Assembly: GCF_000355905.1 (NCBI RefSeq)
Contig: NZ_APLF01000009.1
Span: 62,001 to 126,000 of the forward strand
Direction of reading: 5' to 3'
Length of the DNA: 64,000 nt
DNA from: Psychroflexus gondwanensis ACAM 44
GTDB lineage: Bacteria; Bacteroidota; Bacteroidia; Flavobacteriales; Flavobacteriaceae
Position numbers and translations under genes: made by a program. How positions within the stretch are numbered: position 1 is the first letter of the stretch; the number at the start of each line of letters is the position of its first letter. Shown here in pieces: positions 16,486 to 24,458 of this stretch. The notes under the pieces are model-generated. The model was given only the letters and a program-made list of their open reading frames with translations. It was not told where the DNA came from and ran no database searches.

Positions 16486-16773
16486 ATGGAAACACATCAC
16501 ATTAGATTGATTGATAACTCCTACGACCTTGAAATTGCTCAGCAGCTTTTGGATAAATTTATTTCTCAAAAGATTGCTTTCATAGAAGATCGAATCAATG
16601 AAACAGATCCCAATGACGATGATGAACTCAATCAATTGAAGTTGAGAATAAGCGACTTGAATTCTGAATCCAGATCTCTTGACTTATTAATTGAAGAGCA
16701 CGATGGAGAACATGTTGAGATGGAAATAGGCTGCACGATTGTAATGTCTATTAAGAAAATCGAAACCACATAG
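16486..16773 (+). CDS. Small acidic coiled-coil hypothetical protein
   Basis: 95 residues, no signal peptide or membrane helix, rich in Asp/Glu. Residues 10-75 are predicted by eye to be helical, with Leu/Ile at coiled-coil spacing (AQQLLDKFISQKIAFIEDRI, ELNQLKLRISDLNSESRSLDLL). The last 20 residues (EMEIGCTIVMSIKKIETT) look like a beta-hairpin. It begins 20 bases after the icd stop and ends before a strong terminator, so it is probably co-transcribed with icd. I do not recognise the family. A role linked to the dehydrogenase is only suggested by position. Confidence 0.7.
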   Translation: METHHIRLIDNSYDLEIAQQLLDKFISQKIAFIEDRINETDPNDDDELNQLKLRISDLNSESRSLDLLIEEHDGEHVEMEIGCTIVMSIKKIETT

Positions 16774-16834
16774 ATAATCCAGTGTCTAGTCCTAAATAAC
16801 CTTTACAGGTTTTAGGTCAAATAATTTAATAAGT

Positions 16835-16873
16835 ATACCATAGGGAAAGCGCTTTCTCTATGGTATTTTTTTT
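16835..16873 (+). terminator. Terminator of the icd unit
   Basis: ATACCATAG (16835-16843) pairs with CTATGGTAT (16858-16866), and the inner bases extend the stem almost to the tip; a run of eight or more T follows. A very strong intrinsic terminator. Confidence 0.9.
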
Positions 16874-17100
16874 TATGTTTTTATGGTCGAAAATATCAGT
16901 GTGTTTTTTTTAAAATATGTCACGTCTTGAACTCGGTGGACTAAAAGATCAAGCAATTAAGAGGAGTAGCATGGAAGGGCCAAAACCAATACTCTCAAGG
17001 AATACTTCGGGAAAGGAGGTGATGATTTTTAACTTATCATAACTTTATCATCCGAGATAATACTAGATTTACATTTTATATTTTAGACTAAATTTTTACT

Positions 17101-18216
17101 ATGAATTGTCTTTTAACTGGAGGAACCGGGATTGTTGGTAGTCACATCGTATTTGAGTGGATACATAAAGCACTTGTTGAGGAATCAGTAAATCATCTTT
17201 TTGTCGTCATTAGAGACGGAGAAAAATCAGCTCAACACCGATTGATTGATATTTTACAAAGCCCTACGCGTCCCAGTTTTTTAAACCACTTTACTTTAGA
17301 GGCTTGTCTGGAAAAAATAACGGTTCTTTCTCATGATCTATCTACTATCACCAAAGGTTATTTAGAGCAGCATGTTTTTGATGCCGTGATACATTGCGCT
17401 GGTTCTACTAGTTTATTGCACACCAGTGAATCTAAAAATAAAGTACATGCGCAAAATTATTTGGTAACCAAGCAACTTATAGAGCAGTTGCCAGAGCGCG
17501 TAACTCGATTTCTTTATATAAGTACAGCCTATTCTTTTGGTATCCAAGATAAAAAAGTAAAAGATACCATAGAACAGTATGAGGTTACTGATTTTAGAAA
17601 CCCTTATGAGAAATCTAAATATGAAAGTGAACGTTTTGTAAAAGAAACCTGTAGGGAAAAACATATAGCATTTCAGATTTTAAGGCCAAGTATAATTTGT
17701 GGCCGTTTAATTGATGCGCCATTTTTTGAAACCCCAAAATTTGACGTCTTCTATTCTTGGGCTATTTTTTTAGATAAATACGCCAAGAAGTCTACCGAGA
17801 ATTTTAGAATTTGGATCGATAAAAAGAGTGGTTTAAATATCGTTCCTGTAGATTTTGTCTCTAAAGCTGTGTTATATGCTTATTTCAATCCCGATATAAA
17901 GGAGCTCAACATCGTAAATCCAAAGCAAATACTCCATAAAGATTATGTAGGTGACGTTTTGGAGTCTTTTGATATCAATACTTACGAGTATATAGAGGAA
18001 ATGCCTAAAAACCTCACTATTTTTGAACAGTTGTACTATAAAAGTATTGGCGGCCTTTTTGAAAAATATGTGTCTGTCCCAGATTTACAGTTTCAGCCAG
18101 ATCAAATATTAAAACTGATTGATCAGTTACAGTTGGATATTACCTTAGGAGTCCACGAGAACTTTATGAACTTGATTAATTTTTCAGTTGAAAAAAAATT
18201 TCGAAAGAGTTATTAA
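17101..18216 (+). CDS. Atypical/extended SDR, NAD-binding 4 (thioester reductase-like) family
   Basis: 371 residues. The Rossmann loop TGGTGIVG is at 6-13, and the catalytic pair is Tyr169 and Lys173 in YEKSKYESE, preceded by STAYSFG as the Ser element. The layout with PTRPSF, AVIHCAGSTSLLH and LRPSIICG fits the NAD-binding-4 / male-sterility group, in which relatives reduce fatty acyl or carrier-bound thioesters. No carrier or adenylation domain is present, so it acts on a free or separately bound substrate. The C-terminal 130 residues are less conserved and look helical. The gene stands alone. A 7 of 8 -7 box (TATATTTT) is at 17077-17084. The substrate is unknown. Confidence 0.8.
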   Translation: MNCLLTGGTGIVGSHIVFEWIHKALVEESVNHLFVVIRDGEKSAQHRLIDILQSPTRPSFLNHFTLEACLEKITVLSHDLSTITKGYLEQHVFDAVIHCAGSTSLLHTSESKNKVHAQNYLVTKQLIEQLPERVTRFLYISTAYSFGIQDKKVKDTIEQYEVTDFRNPYEKSKYESERFVKETCREKHIAFQILRPSIICGRLIDAPFFETPKFDVFYSWAIFLDKYAKKSTENFRIWIDKKSGLNIVPVDFVSKAVLYAYFNPDIKELNIVNPKQILHKDYVGDVLESFDINTYEYIEEMPKNLTIFEQLYYKSIGGLFEKYVSVPDLQFQPDQILKLIDQLQLDITLGVHENFMNLINFSVEKKFRKSY

Positions 18217-18730
18217 TGAAGAACTTCTTATATTTTGAATCATCTCCTTATATAAATGGAGACACTAAGTAAATCCTTTTACATTGAACAGCCAGCTCTA
18301 TTTTTTCACTTTTCGATTCTAAAAACAAGCTAACCTCAAGGTTTATTAGCTTTGCAAGCTAAAAGACTTCGAGCTGCCTTTCTATCGATTCATTAGGCTC
18401 GCTTCTTATATACGAGCTAAGTACCGTTCTTTATTCGAGGTTCTATAATATACTCAACAATTTGTTTGTAAGATATTTTGGATTGAAAAAAATCTTGTTT
18501 TCAACATCTATTTTCAGACCAACTGAAATTACTCACCCCAGAAAAAAAACACAAAATGCAATTAATTTATGCACTGAGTTAAGATTAAATCTATCTTTAG
18601 ATTGAAAAAGCACCAAATTTGAAACAACTATTAAGCTAGTAGGAGGGTAAACAAGCAATCGGAAATCAATTATAACCGAAAGCTATACTTCAGGACTAGA
18701 CTTTATAAAAGAGAAATTTAAATAAAACTT
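18217..18730. other. 514-base gap without a recognisable gene
   Basis: All frames are interrupted by frequent stops. There is a small hairpin of the TTAGCTTTGCAAGCTAA kind at about 18348-18364. I see no tRNA, no clear promoter except the region just before 18731, and no transposase motif. It may be the remains of a lost gene. Confidence 0.35.
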
Positions 18731-19261
18731 ATGGATTGGATTTATAGTACAAAAGACCCGCTCTTGCAGACCTTAGTTGGATGTCTCATAATTTTTGTTG
18801 TGGTCATCATATTGACCAGAATCGTAGGTCTTAGAGCCTTTGCGAAATTTACAGCTTACGATTTTGCTTTTACCGTGGCTATTGGTAGTATTATTTCTTC
18901 AACACTTACATCCTCTACTTCGTTGGCTCACGGGTCTACAGCTATAGCTGGACTTCTTCTTATAATGTTCCTCTTTTCTTATTTGCAGAGAAAATCCAAA
19001 AGCTTAAGTAATGCCATTTCCAATGCACCTTTGCTTCTTATGGATGGTCCTACGATTTTGTACGAGAATTTAAAATTTGCACGTATACAAGAGGAGCAGG
19101 TTATCGCTAAACTTAGAGAAGCAAATGTCCTTAATTATGACCAAGTCTTTGCTGTTATTCTTGAATCTACAGGAGATATCTCTGTTTTACATTCTGCGAA
19201 TGCGGATAAGAATGAGCGATTCGACAAAAAATTACTTTCAGGGGTTAGAACAAAGCCATAA
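18731..19261 (+). CDS. DUF421 (YetF-like) membrane protein
   Basis: 176 residues. Three N-terminal membrane helices (about 12-32, 42-62 and 66-86) carry the family text ILTRIVGLRAFAKFTAYDFAFTVAIGSIISS. A cytoplasmic alpha/beta domain follows (PLLLMDGPTILYENLKFARIQEEQVIAKLREANVLNYDQVFAVILESTGDISVL, cut here into its natural strands). This matches the DUF421/YetF family of Bacillus, whose role is not settled. The gene stands alone and has no close partner. The length is slightly short but complete. Confidence 0.88.
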   Translation: MDWIYSTKDPLLQTLVGCLIIFVVVIILTRIVGLRAFAKFTAYDFAFTVAIGSIISSTLTSSTSLAHGSTAIAGLLLIMFLFSYLQRKSKSLSNAISNAPLLLMDGPTILYENLKFARIQEEQVIAKLREANVLNYDQVFAVILESTGDISVLHSANADKNERFDKKLLSGVRTKP

Positions 19262-19449
19262 GTTATAGGAGTCAATGTTGAACCAGTGGATTGTGGATAA
19301 ACTGAATAGCAATACTAAGCTTTAACTTCATCTTTTTCTTTAGCTATATAAAACTGAAAATGCACATGCTTAAATTTAAATTTGTAGGATACATAGTTCG
19401 TGCTGTTGCTATTTATATTAATTCCCTACATTTATAAAAAATCCGAATC

Positions 19450-20727
19450 ATGAAACCTGTTTTATCATTTCTTATATTTTTATTGACACTAACCTCCTTA
19501 TCAGCTCAAGACCAGTATATCTATTGTGGAAACTTAATAGACGTAAAGTCTGGTGAAGTCTTAACCTCTAAAACAATTATCGTTAAGAAGGATATGATCC
19601 ATTCTGTAGAAGATGGGTTTATTAAAGTGCCTTCTAAAGCCAAATTGATTGACCTTAGAACCTCTACGGTACTTCCTGGTTTATTCGATATGCACGTCCA
19701 TTTAGAATCTGAAACGTCTAAAGATAATTACATTAAACCTTTTACACTGAATGAAGCGGATGTTGCTTTTGAAGCTCAAGCGCACGCAAAAACCACTCTG
19801 ATGGCTGGATTTACATCGGTGAGAGATCTCGGCGGAAGTGGTGTAAACACGAGTTTGAGAAATGCGATCAATAAAGGCTTGGTAGTTGGGCCTACCGTGT
19901 ATTCATCGGGAAGAGCTATCGCAACCACTGGAGGTCATGCCGATCCTACAAATGGCTACAAAGCTGACCTAATGGGAAATCCTGGTCCAGCAGAAGGAGT
20001 GATTAATGGTGTTGAAGAAGCAAGGCAAGCTGTTCGCCAACGCTATAAAAATGGAGCAGACGTGATTAAAATTACTGCAACGGGGGGTGTTTTAAGCGTT
20101 GCCAAAAGCGGACAAAATCCTCAGTTTTTTGAAGATGAAATCAGAGCCATTGTTGAGACGGCCAATGATTATGGAATGATCACTGCTGCCCATGCGCATG
20201 GAGATGAAGGGATGCAAAGAGCTATACGAGCTGGAATCAAAACCATAGAACATGGAACTTTAATGTCTGAAGAAACCATGGAACTTATGAAAGAATACGA
20301 TACCTACTACGTGCCTACTATCACCGCTGGAAAAAGTGTGGCTGAGCTCGCGGAAATTGAAGGCTATTATCCAGCTCTTGTTGTTCCTAAGGCTAAAGCG
20401 ATTGGTCCAAAAATTCAAAGTACGTTTGAAAAAGCCTACAAAAAAGGAGTAAATATCGCTTTTGGGACAGATGCTGGAGTGTTTAAGCATGGGAACAATG
20501 CTAAGGAGTTTGGCTATATGGTAGAAGTTGGTATGCCAGCTATGGAAGCCATCCAGTCGGCGACGATTATTCCTGCACAGTTATTAAAGGTTGATGCCTC
20601 TTACGGCTCTATCGATAAAGGTAAAATGGCTGATATTATTGCAGTAAAAGCTAATCCATTAGAGGATATTTCTACGATGACAGATGTTATATTTGTGATG
20701 AAACATGGAAAAGTGGTTAAACCATAA
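19450..20727 (+). CDS. Secreted amidohydrolase (prolidase-like, M38 superfamily)
   Basis: 425 residues with a signal peptide (1-19, cleaved after SAQ). The amidohydrolase metal motif is DMHVHLE with His82 and His84. Further ligands are the Lys in GADVIKITATGG, His in AAHAHGDEGM, His in IEHGTLM and Asp in FGTDAGVFKHG. This set fits the branch of TIM-barrel amidohydrolases related to Xaa-Pro dipeptidase and imidazolonepropionase. It would hydrolyse a peptide or amide in the periplasm with two metal ions. It stands alone; a 7 of 8 -7 box (TACATTTA) lies shortly before the ATG. The true substrate cannot be read. Confidence 0.9.
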   Translation: MKPVLSFLIFLLTLTSLSAQDQYIYCGNLIDVKSGEVLTSKTIIVKKDMIHSVEDGFIKVPSKAKLIDLRTSTVLPGLFDMHVHLESETSKDNYIKPFTLNEADVAFEAQAHAKTTLMAGFTSVRDLGGSGVNTSLRNAINKGLVVGPTVYSSGRAIATTGGHADPTNGYKADLMGNPGPAEGVINGVEEARQAVRQRYKNGADVIKITATGGVLSVAKSGQNPQFFEDEIRAIVETANDYGMITAAHAHGDEGMQRAIRAGIKTIEHGTLMSEETMELMKEYDTYYVPTITAGKSVAELAEIEGYYPALVVPKAKAIGPKIQSTFEKAYKKGVNIAFGTDAGVFKHGNNAKEFGYMVEVGMPAMEAIQSATIIPAQLLKVDASYGSIDKGKMADIIAVKANPLEDISTMTDVIFVMKHGKVVKP

Positions 20728-20911
20728 TCGTTTTAGTTTTATAATGCTTACTTTTTAATTTCTTCTTGAAGGTTTGAATCTCCTAGACTTGCCTTGAGGA
20801 TCTTAATTACCTGGTACTTTTTTTTTGTTTACCATAAAAAGTTGAATGTTACTAAAATTAACTATTATTTAATTTCGAACTAATTCTACAAGAATTTAAG
20901 ATTTTGACCTC

Positions 20912-20919
20912 TATTTTTG
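20912..20919 (+). promoter_or_regulatory. -7 box of LamG protein gene 1
   Basis: TATTTTTG, a full match, 16 bases before the ATG. The region upstream (about 20850-20895) is repeated before the second LamG gene (about 24360-24418), so the promoter is part of the duplication. Confidence 0.5.
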
Positions 20920-20935
20920 TTCAAAATCAATCGTT

Positions 20936-23900
20936 ATGAACAAAATTACTTATGTTTTATTTTTAACTCTTACTTTTTTTTACAGCCAGACCTACGCCCA
21001 AGGTTCAGGTAATGCATTAAGTTTGAATGGTTCAAATACTGATATTACTATAGCCCATAATAGTAATTTAGTAGATGAGAACACACTTAGTTATGAACTT
21101 TGGTTTAATCCATCAAGTTTTGGAGGTTATAAACAAATGATTGGGAAATCTGTTCATGGCGGTGGTACATCAAGAGCTCAAATGGGTATTTGGCTTGGTG
21201 GTTCACAATTAAATGCAAGAGTTGTAAGAACTGGTGGTGGTAGACTCAATTTGACAGGCTCTGGAGTTCAATTAAATAGATGGAATCATGTTGCTGCTGT
21301 CTATGGTGATGGCTTTTTTAAATTATACCTAAATGGTCAGGAAATTGCTTCAAGCGTCTCCACAGCATCATTAGTAACAAACACGGATCCTTTAAAAATA
21401 GGGTGTGATTTTGGAAGATGTGGTGGTGATGGCTTGAATTACACTTTTGATGGGGTTATTGATGAAGTAAGGGTTTGGAAAAAAGCTTTATCTGAAACTG
21501 AAGTCAGAGAAAACATGTGTAAAAAATTAGTCGGAAACGAAGTAGATTTAGGTGGATATTGGAGACTGGATGAAGGTTCGGGCTCGATAGTAGTTGATGC
21601 GACATCAAATTCTGCTGATGGAACTTTTAGCACTTCACCTCCATCTTGGTTGGTGTCTGGAGCTCCCATAGGTGACTCTAGTGATTTTTTCTATAATACT
21701 CCTATCAGTAGTAGTGATTCATTTATCCATTCTTCAACAGCTGGAGATACTTTTACTGTGAGTAATGTAACGGATTCTCCTGATGGGATTCATATTTACA
21801 GTGTGGATTCTTCTCCAAATACCGATAATGGCATCATCCCTTTAGGAATTAATGCTCATTATTATGGAGTTTTTGTTGCTAATAGTACTTCAGCAGAATA
21901 TACTGTTGAATATGATTATTCTGATAATCCTTCATTTCTGAATTTAGTATCTGTAATTGATGAAAGCGATCTTGTATTAAATAAAAGAGAAAAAAATGAT
22001 GAGATAGCTTGGCTAAATACAAACGGTAGCCAAAATATTAGTAATAAAACAATATCTACCTTAGATATATCTAGGCAAGAATATTATTTAGGTTATTCGA
22101 AATATATATTTAATGTTAATGGTGATTGGGAGACAGTGGGTAATTGGTCAAATAATGATTTACCTCCTGTAAATGCAGATGTGCTAATAGCTGCGAACGC
22201 TGATATTCTATCAAATCAAAATATTACTAATATTGATGTTAATTCTGGTGTAACAATTAATGTTACAACTGGGATAAATTTAAATATCCAAGGCGACCTT
22301 GAAAACAACGGTTCTATCACCGGCGACGGCGAAGTGGTTTTAAACGGCACTTCCGCCCAGGCTATTTCTGGTGGTGGTTCTTTTGAAAACTTGCGTCTCA
22401 ATAACACCACTACAGTGGACTTTAATGATGCTTCCGATTTATTTGGGGTACTTTATGTAGACCAGGGCACTTTAAACACGAATGGCAATCTTTCTTTGCG
22501 ATGTAATTTTGGAACACCTCCAAAAACCGCACAGATAGGTCCCGTAGGTGGTGCCATAGTAGGGGATGTCACTGTAGAACAGTGCTATCCCGCTCGACGC
22601 GCTTTTAGATTTTTGTCTTCATCTGTAACGACTTCAACTTCTATAAAAGAAAATTGGCAAGAAGGGGCATCTAGCTATACCGATAATCCAAATCCTGGAT
22701 ATGGAACGCATATCACAGGAGTGTCACCAGGTTCTGCAAATGCTATTGAAGGCCAAGATGGCAATAATGGGTTTGATTATAGCCCATCGGGGAATGCATC
22801 GATGTTTACCTTTGATAATGCAACACCAAGCTGGGATAGAGTAACAAATACGAATGGTGTTTTAACCGCTGGAGAAGCTTATCGCTTATTTTTAAGGGGC
22901 GATAGAAGTATCGACATTACACTTAATGAGTCACCTCCAACGGCTACTCGTTTATCAGCAACTGGAGTTTTGGCTATAGGAGCACAAACTGAAACAAACT
23001 TATCGAATACGGCAAATGCCTTTAACTTCATCGGTAATCCTTATCAGGCTCAAGTGAATGTAAATTCACTTGTAACGGGTTCTACAAATATATCTTCTGC
23101 AGAATATTACGTCTGGGATCCCACTCTTGGTGGTTCACCTACTCCGGGTTTGTCAGGAGGCAGAGGCGCTTATGTCACTGTAAATCTTCCATCAGGTACC
23201 AATTCTTTTAGTCCTTCAGGGACGAACAAAGGCTCTAATGCCAATCAGTTTTTACAACCTATGCAAGCCGCCTTTGTAAGGACAAATACAGATGCTCCAG
23301 CATCAGTGACCTTCCAAGAAGCTATGAAAGCGGTTAATGAGATCCAAACGGATGTTAAATCTAATAGTGTTCAAGAGTATATTAATATTCAACTGTTCAA
23401 CGCAGAAGCCTTTTCACAAGGCAGCACACCATCGGATGGATTGAGAATTAACTTTGATAAATCCTTTAGTATCTTAACGGAAGACGATTCACCAAAACTT
23501 GGTAATCTGGATGAAAACTTAGCTAGAGTAGAAGGCAATGCTTTCTCAGCGATTGAGCGTAGACCACTTCCAGAGGCTACAGAAGAACTGCTTTTGTTTA
23601 TCAATCAATATAGACGGGAGAGTTATGTGATGAAGTTTGATGTGACCGATAACTTAAATATAGAAGTGTTTATTAAAGACAGCTATTTAGAGACTCTCAC
23701 TGAAATCACATCTTCAGAAAACACCTATAGTTTTGCAATAGAGTCTTCTATTCCAGAATCAGTGGCATCAGATCGCTTTAGCTTGGTGTTTGAACCGGTG
23801 AGTTTATCGACTGGAAATGAAGACTTAGTAAACCTAAGTTTATACCCTAACCCAACCAAGGGAAACTTTAGCATAAGTGGAATAGACTCGGGTCAAGATA

Positions 23901-24064
23901 CAGAAGTAAAAATTTACAACCTGATAGGTCAACAAGTGTACACTGCAAAATCAAGTGGCCAATCTACACTAGAGATTACAGATTTCAATGGAACCACAGG
24001 GGTTTACCTTGTGAAGTTGAACACCAATCAAGGGGAAAAAACCTTCAAACTCATAAAAGACTAA
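20936..24064 (+). CDS. LamG-type secreted surface protein with T9SS type A sorting domain
   Basis: 1042 residues. Signal peptide 1-22 (YAQ). A concanavalin-like LamG/LamG-like jellyroll domain is at about 25-230 (YELWFNPSSFGGYKQMIGKS, RWNHVAAVYGDG, IDEVRVWKKALSETEV). After a linker come beta-rich repeats at about 395-520 (INVTTGINLNIQGDLENNG, the outline of a beta-solenoid), a module with FNFIGNPYQAQV, and at about 965-1042 the Por-type sorting domain LSLYPNPTKGNFSI ... GVYLVKL ... KTFKLIKD. It should cross the outer membrane by T9SS and be cut by a PorU-like sortase; porU and porV are 12-17 kb away. Its last 580 residues are nearly the same as those of the next large protein. A small exported protein follows after four bases. 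Confidence 0.9.
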   Translation: MNKITYVLFLTLTFFYSQTYAQGSGNALSLNGSNTDITIAHNSNLVDENTLSYELWFNPSSFGGYKQMIGKSVHGGGTSRAQMGIWLGGSQLNARVVRTGGGRLNLTGSGVQLNRWNHVAAVYGDGFFKLYLNGQEIASSVSTASLVTNTDPLKIGCDFGRCGGDGLNYTFDGVIDEVRVWKKALSETEVRENMCKKLVGNEVDLGGYWRLDEGSGSIVVDATSNSADGTFSTSPPSWLVSGAPIGDSSDFFYNTPISSSDSFIHSSTAGDTFTVSNVTDSPDGIHIYSVDSSPNTDNGIIPLGINAHYYGVFVANSTSAEYTVEYDYSDNPSFLNLVSVIDESDLVLNKREKNDEIAWLNTNGSQNISNKTISTLDISRQEYYLGYSKYIFNVNGDWETVGNWSNNDLPPVNADVLIAANADILSNQNITNIDVNSGVTINVTTGINLNIQGDLENNGSITGDGEVVLNGTSAQAISGGGSFENLRLNNTTTVDFNDASDLFGVLYVDQGTLNTNGNLSLRCNFGTPPKTAQIGPVGGAIVGDVTVEQCYPARRAFRFLSSSVTTSTSIKENWQEGASSYTDNPNPGYGTHITGVSPGSANAIEGQDGNNGFDYSPSGNASMFTFDNATPSWDRVTNTNGVLTAGEAYRLFLRGDRSIDITLNESPPTATRLSATGVLAIGAQTETNLSNTANAFNFIGNPYQAQVNVNSLVTGSTNISSAEYYVWDPTLGGSPTPGLSGGRGAYVTVNLPSGTNSFSPSGTNKGSNANQFLQPMQAAFVRTNTDAPASVTFQEAMKAVNEIQTDVKSNSVQEYINIQLFNAEAFSQGSTPSDGLRINFDKSFSILTEDDSPKLGNLDENLARVEGNAFSAIERRPLPEATEELLLFINQYRRESYVMKFDVTDNLNIEVFIKDSYLETLTEITSSENTYSFAIESSIPESVASDRFSLVFEPVSLSTGNEDLVNLSLYPNPTKGNFSISGIDSGQDTEVKIYNLIGQQVYTAKSSGQSTLEITDFNGTTGVYLVKLNTNQGEKTFKLIKD

Positions 24065-24068
24065 GATC

Positions 24069-24275
24069 ATGAAAATAAACAAATCACAGTATATAGCTCT
24101 AGTATTGGTTTTAGCCTTTATCCTGATTTCAGCAACCAGTTATGCCCAGTTAGGAGATGTTGGCTTTCCAGATGATGTAGATGATGAACCGGTTGCACCC
24201 ATAAGTGGTCTTATCGCTTTAGGTCTAGCAGTAGGAGGTTATTTAGGGATAAGACAGGCGAGAAAACAAGACTAG
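24069..24275 (+). CDS. Small exported membrane protein, PID-CTERM-like (copy 1)
   Basis: 68 residues: signal peptide 1-27 (ends SYAQ), an acidic linker GDVGFPDDVDDEPVA, PIS at 44-46, a Gly-rich membrane helix at about 47-61 and the basic tail IRQARKQD. The order matches the PID-CTERM sorting type, with PIS in place of PID. It starts four bases after the stop of the T9SS cargo gene and shares its terminator, so it is made with the large surface protein. Copy 2 at 29011 differs at a few residues. A part in anchoring or export of its partner is a guess from position. Confidence 0.75.
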   Translation: MKINKSQYIALVLVLAFILISATSYAQLGDVGFPDDVDDEPVAPISGLIALGLAVGGYLGIRQARKQD

Positions 24276-24297
24276 CGAAAATCAGTAATAATACTAC

Positions 24298-24341
24298 AAA
24301 AGAGAAAAACCATCTGAGCAATCAGATGGTTTTTCTCTTTT
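24298..24341 (+). terminator. Terminator of LamG cassette 1
   Basis: A perfect 20-bp stem: 24298-24317 (ends CCATCTGA) with 24322-24341, and a GCAA tetraloop. The arms end in A4/T4, so it can act on both strands. Confidence 0.9.
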
Positions 24342-24433
24342 ACTTAAAAAGTCTGGGTTAAAACTATTAACTATTATTTAATAGAATCGTTAAATTTCGA
24401 ACTAATTCTACAAGAAATTGAGAACAGGAAATC

Positions 24434-24441
24434 TATTTTTG
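24434..24441 (+). promoter_or_regulatory. -7 box of LamG protein gene 2
   Basis: TATTTTTG, a full match, 17 bases before the ATG at 24459 and in the same place as in the first cassette. Confidence 0.5.
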
Positions 24442-24458
24442 CTTAAAACCAATCTTAA

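Larger units (their letters stand above)
22320..24341 (+). repeat. Segmental duplication, copy A
   Basis: This stretch (end of LamG gene 1, the small protein gene and the terminator) is repeated at 27258-29277 with high identity; for instance 22700-22925 and 27639-27864 differ at only a few positions. Identity is lower at about 23000-23330, which separates two highly similar blocks. Confidence 0.85.

Noticed and set aside
16917-17045. A 42-codon frame beginning MSRLELGGLK between the icd terminator and the SDR gene
   Set aside because: It has no -7 box in front and no family resemblance, and is short enough to be chance. It could be revisited if conserved.
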